A stretch of DNA of 64,000 nt from positions 1,044,182 through 1,108,181 of the forward strand of contig JASANH010000523.1 of NCBI GenBank assembly GCA_030248295.1. The letters run 5' to 3'. Of the stretch, positions 38,501 to 49,648 are shown piece by piece (within the stretch, counting starts at the first letter, position 1; each line of letters opens with the position of its first letter). Source of the stretch: Mesodorylaimus sp. YZB2_4 (lineage: Eukaryota; Nematoda; Enoplea; Dorylaimida; Dorylaimidae). Below the pieces are notes generated by a model that was given only the letters and a program-made list of their open reading frames with translations, made no database searches and was not told the DNA's origin. A program made the position numbers and the translations under genes.

Positions 38501-41258
38501 CAGTTCCGACTTGGGTAGCCAACCGCGCGCACTCCCATAAAAGGCAACCAACAGACCACGCTCCCCGTTAATCTGAACCACGAAGCCATCCGCCAGTTGG
38601 TTTTTGAAAGCTGCATCGAAACTGTTCACTACGGTCGGCAAATTGGAGTTGACCAGTTTCTTCTAAAAAGAGATAAATTGTAATGAGCGACATCGCCGAT
38701 CTGGATGAACGATCAGCATTTGCATACCTTAGTTGTCAAGACGACCCGATTTTTCTCAATATCGGCGTAGAGGATTCTTGCTTTGATATTTTTTCCAGTC
38801 GTAAACTTCTGATCCAATCTTTTTAAAACGCCTGGTAGCAGAGGTGTGTCGTGAGAATGAAGGAACGGAACGTAGCCGTTGATTCGCTCATATAATCGAA
38901 CAAACACGCCCTTTTCGCTGATCGTTTTCCAAACAGTGGCCTGCACCAGAGTTCCAGGAACGGAAGACTCCACGTCAACGATCGGTTGTTTGAAAATCTT
39001 TTTTCTCGCATCGATCAAAAACAATCGATCGATCAATGAATATCCAGTGATCCGAAATCGGTGCTTCGATCCAACAGAATAATGATTTTGCGCGTCTTCT
39101 TCGTCTTCATTTAGTTCCAGGTGTGAACGGAATCCTTTCGCGTAAATTGGTGTTTTTTGTTTGCAGTGCAGCAATTCGAAAAATACGATTCCTTTCGGGC
39201 TCGAAGCAGTAACTCGGCCATCCATCAAGTCCCCCACATGAGCCGCCTCGAACAGATCCATGCGTGCCCCTTCATCGGTCACACGCGTCAAGTGCGATTC
39301 TGCACTGAGGCCGAATACGGTTGAATTGACAATAGAGTACAAGACGATCACCTTGAGCGATTGATGTGGCTTGTAGTCTGTCGGCTGACTGCCTCGATGT
39401 TGCAATCTCCACTTGGATACGAATCCTTTCCAACAGCCGCCACCCGTCATGGCCAATCGAACGATCAAACCTTTGCTCGGCAATACTTTTTCGACGACTG
39501 CTTTGACCACCAGCCCAGGCAGGTACTGCTCTTTCCGAAGATGCTTCTCGTGGAAGTCGCTGCTGCCGTTCAGATGAGTCGGTAATGTCGACAGACGAAT
39601 AACTCGTTTCTCGGACGCACTCTCGCGGGACGGAGCGTCGGTCACAGCGCACAGAACAACTTGGCCAATGTGTAGCTTGGCCTCGTTATCGGTTTGCCCA
39701 AATAGCCCGCATTGGTCGAACGGCAAAAATCCAAGTGAACCAGGCGCAGACGAACCCAAACCCAAATCGACTAAATATCCATTTTCTTCTATGCTTCGAA
39801 TGGCGCCATTCAGAACCTGAAAACGAGTGGGTTTGCAAGGATGCGGTCAGAATTTGACTATTTGCCCTACCATTCCTTCCAAGATGGCAGAAAACGATAG
39901 AGTGGAATTGACGCGAGTGGGATCAACAGTGACCGAAAAACGTTGCTGGCGCTTCTTCTTTTTCAATTTATCGTTTGAAGGCACGGCAATTATTCGGCAA
40001 GCGAGGAGTTGGCCAGCCGTAAAGTAGTCTCGTAAACTGACCATGTTTTCTGATCCATGGTCTCCTTGGACACCCTGCGATTCTGATAGCTGTTTGCCTG
40101 GACGAGAGGAAAAATCACAGGTAAATGTCACGTGATACACAAACATACTTCATCCAAATAAATGACTCTTCTCCGCAAACATGAACAAAAAACTTACCTC
40201 GTCTTCGGAGTAGCTCTTCAGTCAATACTGACGAAATATCGGTGATTGACAAAGTCGCCCGTAGGCCATCGGGGAGCTCCATGAATATGACCTGGTCCAA
40301 TATTGTCCGAACGCATCCCGCCACCGTCAAATCGGGAACACACACCTGAAATGCACATCACCAACCATGCACATACTTCCTGCAGGCTTGGCAGAATGAT
40401 CGATCAAAGATCATGAGGGATAGGATTAAATCATGTGCACCTACACTATGCAAAGGACCCTGACATGTTTTCAGTCTACCGAACCATGCGAGTTACATCT
40501 CTTCCCATCCAATATGCTCTCATATGCAGCAGCATTAAAAAAAAGAGTAAAAATGCCGGTTTTGTTCCAATGACATCTTAGTACCAAGATGGCTTTCGGC
40601 GCTTTTGCCGTTTGGTCCCCAGGCGAAGGCTGGCTGGAGGCTAATATCAGCCTAAGCTTAATTATTATACCAGAGTAAGCCTAAGCCTAGTATGAGTCTA
40701 AGCCCAAGTAATATGCCAGCCTAAGCCTAAGCCTAAGTCTAATACCAGCCTAAGCTAACTCATGTTGGGGACCAAACAGCAAAAGTGCCGGTGTGGCATG
40801 GATATCGGTAGGAACCTGCATATAACCGGGTGTGCCACAAAGAATGAGTCTCTGAAGGATGGTCATATACATTTTGCAGAGTGAGGAGTCTGGGTCATTT
40901 TACACTGCCACCAAATATGCATATATTTAGAATTGGACGGTGACTAAAAATAAAACGTCACTAAACTAGCCAGACCTAGAAAATGAAAGTATTCTTTGAC
41001 ACACCTGGAAGCTCCAATATTGGTACATTTCTTTGAACCTATGAAGCCCGTGTACTCAAAAACGCCTCCACCTACCTCTGGCGAGAGTCTTCTAGTCCAC
41101 AAAGCGGATAATGTATCCGGCGAACTGGCTCGTTTCGATTTTTCCTTCTTTCCAGTTCTCTTAGCACTGTCCCCAGAAAGCCGTTTCTTTTTCGACGAAG
41201 TTTCGCCGCCATCACGTTTTGCTGACCTCTTTCCGCCGCGAGGAAATGATTCTTCCAT
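35549..41258 (-). CDS. RRP5/PDCD11-like rRNA-processing factor (S1 repeats plus HAT repeats)
   Basis: This nucleolar scaffold is needed for early pre-rRNA cleavages and for both ribosomal subunits. Exons on the minus strand are 41258-41005, 40345-40198, 40097-39871, 39816-38728, 38662-37127, 37049-36865, 36601-36433, 36374-36025 and 35783-35549, about 1,400 aa. It begins with a basic tail ([15 protein letters not shown]). A series of S1 RNA-binding modules follows ([76 protein letters not shown]), and then C-terminal HAT repeats ([75 protein letters not shown]). Eight exons join in perfect phase. The first intron does not: exon 1 ends in phase 2 but exon 2 starts in phase 0, so a mini-exon or different donor is missing. 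It is shorter than human PDCD11 (about 1,870 aa), so fewer S1 repeats are present. Confidence 0.93.
36665..36745 (+). repeat. tRNA-derived SINE or tRNA pseudogene in an RRP5 intron
   Basis: An A-box-like TGTGGCCAAGTGGTC lies about 45 bases before a perfect B box (GGTTCGACTCC), the internal promoter pattern of RNA polymerase III genes. The run TCTGCCTCTCACGCTGGG lies between them. Acceptor and anticodon arms do not fold cleanly, so this is more likely a tRNA-derived repeat than a working tRNA. It lies in the intron between two HAT-repeat exons, on the opposite strand to the gene. Confidence 0.55.
40598..40790. repeat. Inverted-repeat element with GCCTAA hexamers, copy B
   Basis: It shares with copy A (7.9 kb) the left end GCGCTTTTGCCGTTTGGTCC and the right end CATGTTGGGGACCAAA...AAAAGTGCC. 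The interior again holds tandem and degenerate GCCTAA units (for example GCCTAAGCCTAAGTCTAATAC). The terminal inverted repeats match over about 24 bases with few differences. It lies in the first intron of the RRP5 gene. Transposase coding is absent, so it would be non-autonomous. Confidence 0.8.
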
Positions 41259-41672
41259 TTTCAAGATATCAAAGAAATAAAAAACTTGCGAGTAGGAAAC
41301 ACTCAAAACGAATATTTATTTTTCATCTTCTATTTTTCCGATCTGCCGGTATTAGCAGACAAACACACAGGATAAGAGACTGCTTATAACAAAAATGCGA
41401 GACATTGCAAATATTTTGTATGTACCGCCATGAGTGGGGCAGGCGATGAGCTTGCGTAAGGCAGAGGCCATCTGCTGTTCGACGAAAGCCTCCATACTGT
41501 GTCTTTCTTGTTTATTAGATGCATCTTCCCAAAATTTTATCCGTCCGCACTCACAGCCAGCGTATAGGTATATCTCGGTAGATATTGTATAGTTGCTGTG
41601 TGCGCAATAGCTGTGGACTAGTCCGGCCTACGGTGCACTGGCAGGAAAATGGTGTCTGAGGTGGTGTCGTTT

Positions 41673-41922
41673 TCAGAACGTCGACGAGCTGCTGCCGACT
41701 CTGTACATCGACCGTTCCAAGCTGCGAATGGTGCTGCACCAGATGGTCAACGATCGTCTGCTGGCCAACGATATGAGACGACGTTGTGAGCCGCACATGG
41801 TACGAGGCAGGATGAGACTGAGCGACCTGCAGGTCATGCTCAAGAAATGGAAGAAGCCAAAGGATGTGATCGATGATGTCATGGGTGCTCATGCGATCAA
41901 GGAAATGATGCTCGCTGAATGA
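41673..41922 (+). CDS. Possible orphan terminal exon, function unknown
   Basis: After a good acceptor (CGTTTTCAG) an open frame of 81 codons runs to TGA, starting NVDELLPTLYIDRSKL and ending IDDVMGAHAIKEMMLAE. The composition is protein-like, with regular Leu/Met spacing and many Lys/Arg (RMRLSDLQVMLKKWKKPKD), and would form amphipathic helices. I see no upstream exon on the plus strand that would join to it and do not recognise a domain. It may be the last exon of a gene with distant 5' exons, or a relic. Confidence 0.35.
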
Positions 41923-42790
41923 AAAGGCAGATTTCATCATGTTCATGTTCTGCCCCACTCGAGGATGAAGATCACACAAACTCATTTTTCTGGTCACGAA
42001 TCCACCACGCGCTGGTTAGTGCGCATCCAGCTAAAGAGGCTGGACCAGCGCATAAGCACTGGTCCACGAACCGGCCTGGACTTGACCTTCCTAGCGCTGG
42101 GCCTTCTGCATCAAAGAAGTGGGCAAAGTCAGGCGCGGCTTTGGTTACTTGTTTAAAATGGCTCTGCGAAAAGCTTATGCTAGATCTGCTGGAAGTGCTG
42201 ATCTGATTTGGGATTTAGCTCAAGCATGGTCGAAGGTAAGCCGCCAAAGAATTTGACCGCCCCTAATTCTGCTCTAGCTGTAATGGAAAGAAGAGCACGG
42301 AAGGATACAAACACGATACTCGCTGTCCACGCAATGCGGGTACAATGGGGTCTTTAGGAGCCCCTGAAACATGTTCTGCGATAAACAAGACAGGAACTAA
42401 TTCCTCTTCCGTGCCAAGCAAGTTCGCTTACTTGGTCCCCAAACAAGCATCGCCATCCACGTGAGACCTTCCTACGTCCTCATTCACGATTTCTATCTCA
42501 CATCGAACAATGGCTGTTGCAATATCGGAAAGAGAGCACTTGATTGAAGGAGACAAGAATAAAACAAGGTTGCGGAGGCCGATGTTGGTCAACACCAGCA
42601 CAATCTCTCAATTAGAGCAGGCAGTTCCAGTAACATCGATTTGATAAGCACAACTCCTTTCACTGGCCCGACCTAATTAGTGTTGGCAAGAAAGAGAATA
42701 CACCAAAATGTTTGCCTGCTGTACTGTATATATTCTCCCACTTCTAGTTCGTGTCGGGTCGACAGACCTGAGCTCGGAAGGCGAGGAGTC
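41923..42790. other. Intergenic region upstream of the Srsx receptor
   Basis: No supported gene in about 870 bases. A TACTGTA heptamer lies near 42722, about 70 bases before the receptor start codon. Confidence 0.5.
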
Positions 42791-43735
42791 ATGAATGAAA
42801 CAACACCTTCAAACAGTTCTCTTTTCCACATCGACCCACTTTCAATTATTGGTTCCTTGGCGTATCTTTGCTTTGGTGCACTGGGATCGATCAATAATCT
42901 TTTCGTCATTTTTGTAATCTGTCGCTTCAAGACTTTTCGCAGGCCGGGTTTTCAACTTATCGCTGGTGCATCATTCGGGGCCCTGGTGCTCGCTGGGAAT
43001 AGCTTTCTTCGAGGAATCGCAGGACTGAGGACTGCTTTGGGTTTTGTGCCGATTCCAGTCAGTGGGCTGATGTGCCTTTTAGAACAAGGCACTGCGCCCA
43101 TGTTCGGAGTCCCGTTCAGTGCTCAAGTCACGTGCTTGGTGGGCTTTGATCGATTGATTAGTTTGATCTCACCAATTCGTTATTATCAATTTGGGAAAAG
43201 GTATGTTGCCTATTTGCTCACTTTTTCAACTTCTTTCGTTCTAATTCAAGAATTTATCGGCTTCATGATTTCTCCTTTAAACATTGAATGTATTTGTTCT
43301 AGCTTCGCTGCGGCTATAAATCCTAATTTTTATGCTGTTTTTGGCGCTTTGAATACCTTTTATTGTACTTTGCATGTGGTCGTTTACGGGTCTGTACTTG
43401 CCGCCTTTTATTGCAGGTATAGGAAAATGCGGAAGGACACCCCTGAGTATAATAATTTTATGAGACATCAATCAGCTATCATGCCCACTGTCAAAGCCTT
43501 GATGCTTTTGTATTTAGTATTCGGAGTTTTTGCTGAACTTTTGATCAATGTGTCGTTAAAATTTCAACGTGGCTCAGTGATCGGAACGAGTATTTTCACA
43601 ACGGGCCTTTACTTAAAAGGGTTGAGTGTGTTTGTCGAAGTCATCTCATTGGTCTCGCGTTGTAATAAGTTCAGAGAATGCTGTTGGAGAATGCTATTTT
43701 GCAATTCTGCAAATGCTGTTACCCAAATTGGATAG
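42791..43735 (+). CDS. Srsx-type nematode chemoreceptor GPCR
   Basis: A single exon encodes 314 aa from ATG (MNETTPSNSSLFHIDPL) to TAG. The N-terminus has two N-glycosylation sequons (NET, NSS). Seven hydrophobic segments are visible: IIGSLAYLCFGALGSINNLFVIFVI (with N-N in TM1), LIAGASFGALVLAG, VPFSAQVTCLVGFDRLISLISPIRYY (TM3 with a DRLIS motif in place of DRY, typical of Srsx receptors), VAYLLTFSTSFVLIQ, FYAVFGALNTFYCTLHVVVYG, VKALMLLYLVFGVFAELLI and IFTTGLYLKGLSVFVEVISLV. A short cysteine-rich tail follows (FRECCWRMLFC). Srsx receptors are mostly sensory, with unknown ligands. Being intronless is unusual here and may mean a retroposed copy or lost introns. Confidence 0.85.
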   Translation: MNETTPSNSSLFHIDPLSIIGSLAYLCFGALGSINNLFVIFVICRFKTFRRPGFQLIAGASFGALVLAGNSFLRGIAGLRTALGFVPIPVSGLMCLLEQGTAPMFGVPFSAQVTCLVGFDRLISLISPIRYYQFGKRYVAYLLTFSTSFVLIQEFIGFMISPLNIECICSSFAAAINPNFYAVFGALNTFYCTLHVVVYGSVLAAFYCRYRKMRKDTPEYNNFMRHQSAIMPTVKALMLLYLVFGVFAELLINVSLKFQRGSVIGTSIFTTGLYLKGLSVFVEVISLVSRCNKFRECCWRMLFCNSANAVTQIG

Positions 43736-45509
43736 AATCGATTGGTAGGTTTCTGTGTCAGGGGATTTTTGTCAAGTTTGTTGCATGGCGTGATGCTTCT
43801 CTTTTTTTTTGGTCTATACGTTAGTGTGCCATAACTGACGATGAGAGTGGCAAGAGATGGGCATGCGAATTTACGGCTGGGACATTTATTCTGCTGGGAA
43901 GTGCATATACTGCACGTAAAGTGTAAGCACATGCATACAGCTCTGTGTTTCTGCGCCAGAGATGACTCGTATGGAAGTAATGATGGGGCCATGACGGAAA
44001 GCGACGTCGCAAAAACATTTCGCGCAGCTGCTCGGCTACAGCACCCTTCAGGGACAATAGCAAAAAAACCCAGGAACCAAACAATGGGCACGCAGCAAAT
44101 GGCAAGCGCAAGATGGGGATAACACAACGCAGCAGCTCAGGCTGCCTCCACCATGCACTCATTGTACATATTAGACAAAGGACGGACGGGAGACTGACAA
44201 TGAGGCGAAGTGTCGCCAAATGATATCTTTACTGTGGAATAACTACGGTGTGCTCAATCCCCCAAACATTCATTGCGAAAAAATGCTGGAGGGACAACTC
44301 ATGTGACTGATAATTAGGCCTGTCGTCCAACTAGTAGTGGTGTAAGTCACGGACTAGTCTCTCCGCCCTATCGGTGCACTGGTTCAAGGAACTGATCTAC
44401 CTCTCCGAAGTGTAAGCCAGGGCTGGTGTCCCGTCATAATGCACCCTCATCATAAAGCGTCTGGGAGGACGCATTATGATTGGTCAGCGGTCATCATATG
44501 CGTCCGTGGCAATCACCTTGCGTTCGGGGTCAGTGTTGAGAACAAAGACCAGGACAACGGCCCTTGATTTTTCGGCTGAGGCAAATCAGTCAGTCATTAA
44601 GGAAAGCGAGAACCAGAGGACTGAAAAGGAAAGGATTGACCAAGCAGCCCTTGTTGTCGTTGGTGAAGCCTAGAAGAAGAACATTTTGGAGAGTACACAC
44701 AGCCTGTGGTCCATGTTAGCTGGCTGCCCAACCTTTGGAGCAACGGCATTGTCGAGAGCGCTAGGACAAAGTGCCAAAATCTAAAGATACCCTAAAAATG
44801 CCCTGAAAATCTCAGATTGCCCCAAAAATTGCCCTAGAAATGTCACCGCCCTAAAACCTGCCCTGACAGCTTAAAATTGCCCCAGATTTAAGGCAGTTGC
44901 CCTGCACCTGGCAACACCATCGCCGTCACCTCGTGATCTGCGCTGAAGTCAGCAAGAACGAAAGCTGATACCTGCAGACTACTTCAAAAAGACAAAGATG
45001 CGAGATCACTCGTGGAGCTCAGATGTTCAGCTGCAAGTTGCTGCGGATCTATTGGAGGCTGAAATTTGATCCACAGGTCAGGGGGTTGCTTGGGTCCACT
45101 TCAAGCCGAAGATTCGCTCGTCTGATGAAGCGATTTTTATTGCCAGTCGTTCGCATCATTTCGTGCCTTTTTTATAAATGGTAATTCCTTTATTCTCTTT
45201 ATCGCCTTGCCTTTACAACGCCGTGCGTATATATCGCGTGGGTTGACGGTGTCTATGGCGTGCGTCGATTGCATGGGCTCGTTCCTGTGTAGCCATCCTC
45301 CAGTCAGCCCTAGTTTGGCCCAGGGCGAGCCAAGGATTTCATGTGTCTCAACTGATCACTCAAAATCAAAATTCTGGAGTGCATTTGAGAGACATAAAAA
45401 TGCTTTAGCTGGAACATACATTTTTTAAACAACATCTAAACAAACGTCTTATCACAGCTGCGAGTATTTGCAAGACAAAATAGGGCAGACTCCACACGCA
45501 TCTGCTTTG
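43736..45509. other. Gene-free region
   Basis: No supported gene. It contains an imperfect minisatellite at about 44770-44900 and an inverted repeat near 44430-44490 (GTCATAATGC against GCATTATGAT) separated by about 30 bases. Confidence 0.5.
44770..44900. repeat. Degenerate minisatellite of TGCCCTRAAAAT-like units
   Basis: Repeated GCCCTAAAA/GCCCTGAAAA/GCCCCAAAAATT words at irregular 12-24 base spacing, seven or more times. The units have diverged and no coding frame runs through them. Confidence 0.55.
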
Positions 45510-45790
45510 TCAAGTCACAATCGCTCCGGGTTCTGGCTCAGAGGCTGGCCAGGTGGCGAAGGAGGGTTCGATTGGAGCTTGCACTAGCGATTTCTCTTTC
45601 GAATCGGGCGTAGAGGCTTGGTCGAGGAGGGACTGGGTGGAGCAGAAGTCGGGGAGGCAGGCCTTCTTGCCGTGTTTCTTCTTCCTGGACACTGGTGCTG
45701 CCCTCGATCGAGGGCTCTTCAACGCTGGCACGGCTCGTTTCAGCTGCCCGCATTCAAAGCCCGAGCTCCGTGGCTCCGTTTGAGATGCTC
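45510..45790 (-). pseudogene. Inverted, shortened copy of the ORF inside the NRK-MOCS2B intron
   Basis: The minus-strand frame ends RKKKHGKKACLPDFCS...LLDQASTPDSKEKSLVQAP and [13 protein letters not shown]. This matches the C-terminal 65 residues of the open frame at 51.1-51.9 kb ([35 protein letters not shown]), and the DNA is clearly similar too. Upstream on the same strand, RASVEEPSIEG matches [11 protein letters not shown] from 51.03 kb. About 630 bases of middle sequence are missing and the two matching blocks fall in different frames. This looks like a partial or processed copy. No start codon or promoter is evident. Confidence 0.6.
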
Positions 45791-47529
45791 ACTGCACACA
45801 AGTAGGCAGGTATACCATACGAAAGCGGGCAATATGTGCTTTGCCATTATAAATGCCAAATAAATAGAGAGCCGGTGTGTGAATCCAAGATCCTAGAACG
45901 ATCCAAGCTTTGAGTAAGGCCCTGGCCGAACCTAACTCGATGGTCCGTCCAATTTTAACACCACATGCGACAAGAACGAGTGGAGCGGATTGTCGGGCCA
46001 AGATTAGGGGAGCGACCAGCAGTCGTCCCCTCACTCTGAACATTGTGCAGTAAAGTGCCGAGGAGGAAGCAGGCGGGAGAAAGTGTGATTCAGTCGACCT
46101 GGGTGCTGGTAAAGTAGCACTTATCCAGTGTTATCAAGTAAAGACAAGTACATAGCCAATAAACCCGGGAACATAAAATTTGTTGCGGTAAACCGAGTTC
46201 GACTGCAGCGTGATAAGATGAGGTCGATTGTGGGTAATGGCGACAGAGATCTTATAAGTATCGTGATGAATGTTTCCAGGCAGATCTTCCGCTTATCGCA
46301 CCGATCGGAGACCTGCAAACACCAAATGTCGCCTTAAACTTTGCGGTAATGCTAGTTCAAATATTTGAATTCCCGCCTACATGAAGTAAGCTTCTATCTT
46401 CGACAAATGTGCGGATTACTAATGTGGTCAGAAATTTGTGGATAATGACAATAGATTTCAATGACTTCCGAAGTCGCAGGTTTTGTTTGCAGGTTCTGGC
46501 CATTTTTTCATTGGCCACACTGTTTGCGTCATTATAAAGCATTCCTAGGCGTCTGAACCTGGCTTTGCAAACGTCCAAGGCGACTTCAGGCAATTTTTTT
46601 TTAAGAATCTATGAAGCTAACAAATGAGACTAGCCTAGCCTAGTTTTCAAAGACCTGTTTCCTGTTTCTTCTTTCGCGCTTCGGTATGGTTTTTGTGTGT
46701 GCTGCCTAACATTAGTTGGGTTCATCGGGAGCATTAGCGATTGTTTGCATAATTACCTTGCGGGACTTGGCTGAGAAATGGGCACGCGGGCTGTTTTGAC
46801 CGAGAGGCGCAAGTTCTCTGCCGCCTACTGTGTATTGACGTTGTGAAGAGCCGGTTTTGTAAGTGCGCACTGTGCTGCCGACGCATCATTCATTTGGCCT
46901 ATGTGGAATGATTTTGTATGCCAACTTCGAATCGACGACTGCGGTGCGTCGATTTTCGCGAGACTGTTCACGTATTGTGTACAACAGGGCTTGTCGACAG
47001 TCGGATCGGCTGAACAGTTGATGCATTAGTTTGCTGTGCTGCGTGGACGTCGTGTTATTGAAGTGTGAAGTTGGACAGTCGTTGGAGGAGAAAGGCGGCT
47101 TCGCTTTTATTGCCCCGCTTCCTCAGCCGCGGTCGCTCCTGCGAACGTGCTGCGGCAATTTAGGTATAGTTCGCAGTCGGTACGTGAGCGCTCGCGATCA
47201 GGTGTTTCAAGACTAATCGCTTCTTCTTGCCTTAGTTTTGCTACCTAGTTTTGAGAAAAAGGTAAAAGGCACTTACCTACTATGAGTATGTCGAGTGATT
47301 CTGCGGAGACTTGTTCTGCGAGTGTGCTCCTTCGTGGATACTGTACTAATACAGGTTCTAGGTGCAACAGGTCTGGAGGTACTGGCTCGAACTACTGCTG
47401 CCGGTGCTTACTTTGCGGCCATCACGTATCAATGTCACAGTTCTGTTGTCGTTTTTAGTTGAAAAATGCAAGTCGCCTGATCGTGAGCACGGACAAGTTA
47501 CCTTATTGAAGACGCACGGATGAAATGTC
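45791..47529. other. Region upstream of the MARCH gene
   Basis: Weak minus-strand coding-like frames lie at 46043-45789 (SAPLVLVACGVKIGRTIEL) and 46593-46357 (LDVCKARFRRLGMLYNDAN), but I cannot link them or name a domain. The plus-strand sequence from about 46.7 kb to the start at 47530 probably holds the 5' UTR and promoter of the MARCH gene. I see no defined elements. Confidence 0.4.
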
Positions 47530-49648
47530 ATGGAACATCCGAAGTCGGCCTCAGACGTCGTCGACGAAGTTGCGACCCAAGTCACGCCATCCCCCTCGTT
47601 ATTGGCCGCCTTCGATGTGAATAACTTTCTGAAGAAGACCTTTTCCGATTATGACATTGGGCGTGATGTTCACGAGCCCTGTCACCCATCGCCAACTGTT
47701 CATCGACAGCAATCGCGTCGATCGTATTTACTCGATCGAGATCAGATATCCGTAGCGGATAGTGGCAACAGCAATGGTCGTGCTCGAAAGGGCCAGCGTA
47801 GGGCGGGCAGTGTTCCGACGGCGAAAGATCGATTGCTGGGCGGAGCGCCTCAGCCCGCGACTACACCGGCCGAACCTCTTCGCGATGACGGACAAGCAGA
47901 AGCAGGACCTTCGGGGGCTGATGGCAAACGGTGGCCTCGTCGTGGCAGACGTCGCGATCGGGACCAACGATTCCAAGGGCAACAAGTGTGCGCTTATTGC
48001 GGAAAGGAAACGAGCGGATGGTCGTCCAGTTCAACTCGCTCGTTGTACTGCGTCTCATGTACAAGCTTCTTCACTCGACATTCCCCGTCCGAATTGCAAC
48101 GACGCATTGCTTTCGATGAAATGACTCAACCTAGCGCCGCCTCCGCATCTTTGCCCAGTGCGAGCGTGGGAAGCTCTTCCGGTTCCGCCGGCGACAACAA
48201 AGAAACAGTGCCGCTTTTATGCAGCGCCAATTCGAACAATGCGGTGATTGTGGCCAACGATGATGGCGACGAGGAGGACGATCAGGGTGAAAACAGGCAA
48301 AGTTTGCAAAAGGAAAACGGCCGACAACGAGGTGAAGAAGTGGTGGAAGACGTTACTCGTTATCGTTACGCCAGAAACGATCGGCCTCAGGGGCGAGGTC
48401 ATGGTGCACGTCTGCAAGTGAAGGCCGGCAGACAGCAGCAGGCATCGAGACCGGGGCGAGTCCAATTACGGAACGATTCGACGGCCAAAATGAATTCTTG
48501 GTTCGGCGAAGCGGCCACCGTTGTCGTTTGGAATAAAGAAAACCAAGGCAATAATGGAGGCAGCCGACGAAGCTCTGTTACCTCGGCCTCTTCATTGAAT
48601 CGTCCAACGTGTCGAATTTGCCATTTGTACGGAGAACCCGGGGATACGCTCGTGTCGCCTTGTCGTTGCGCTGGTACCATGCAATATGTCCATACTACTT
48701 GCTTAGTGGTCAGTATCGCGTTTTTTTAATGATGGGTTTTGAGAGAAGCTGTGGTGTCAATAAGGGAAGAGGGTACTTCGAAAGGGACCGGGGCGGCTGC
48801 ATTTACTTCGCCCCACTTTGTTGCACTACTTTTTGAAATTGGGTTGATCTAATCGTGAAAGGGGGATTTCTCTTGGCCGTTTAAAGTGGGTGGTCACAAT
48901 GGGACATAAGAGAAATACGTAGCAGGTGCGAGTAGAATCCACCCTGTGAATGGAACAGGTCACGGACACTGATAAAAGTGTAAACTAAAGCAGGAGACTA
49001 GTTGCTTGGTGCAATATGCGTTCAGTCCTTACTGGTAACTGGTCTTATCTTGTCTTATCCTGACTGACAATGTTTTTTTAGCATTGGTTAGAGATTTCGA
49101 CGAAAAAGGTGCTCCCGTCTCCGCAATGCGAGCTTTGCGGTTATCACTATCGAACGCATCACTGCTACAAAGTAAGCCGAATTCATGGTCTCATGGCCGT
49201 TTTAACGGAATATTTCTGTTTCAGTTTCGACGAATGCATGCCCCTTCTTGCAATCGCCGCGACCGTGTGTTGCACGTCGTTTTCGTCTTCATGCTTTTCC
49301 TTATGGTCGGATGCGCCGCCTTGAGCGCTGTGTATTTAAAACAGGACAAGGGGTCGAGGTGAGTGACGCTCGTGCTTGGTGGTTGAGTATGAGCCTCGCA
49401 TTGGGCATTTCAGTTACAAGCGGACGCTGAGTTCGGAGGACATCATCGTGATTGCATCGGCATTGTTGTTCTTTTGTGCATTCTTCGTTGCCGTCTTTAC
49501 TCAATATCGAGCTGAAACGTCGGTGTGTCGGTTGTGCCTGCGGTGTTGGCTGATCAACAGACACTGGAGGGTGAAGGACTACGATAGGGACCTCGATTAC
49601 GAGAGGCATAGCAAAGCTGGGCATTCTGCGGTAATGGAGCAAATATGA
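47530..49648 (+). CDS. MARCH-type membrane RING-CH E3 ubiquitin ligase
   Basis: Four coding exons join in frame: 47530-48708, 49082-49171, 49225-49358 and 49414-49648, giving 545 aa. The RING-CH (C4HC3) domain spans the exon 1/2 junction: CRICHLYGEPGDTLVSPCRC, then MQYVHTTCLVHWLE, then PQCELCGYHY. Two transmembrane helices follow (VVFVFMLFLMVGCAALSAVYL and IIVIASALLFFCAFFVAVF), the usual MARCH layout for ubiquitylating membrane cargo in endosomes or ER. The 350-residue N-terminus is unusual. It is disordered and basic, with a C-x2-C...C-x2-C element (CAYCGKE and YCVSCTSFF) that could bind zinc, and Ser- and Glu-rich tracts. The MARCH type (2/3 or 9/4/11 groups) cannot be settled from this. 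The next gene starts 195 bases downstream on the same strand. Confidence 0.92.

Noticed and set aside
47762..48124. 120-aa plus-strand frame inside the MARCH first exon
   Set aside because: It is an alternative frame within a confirmed coding exon, with no start context or domain support.
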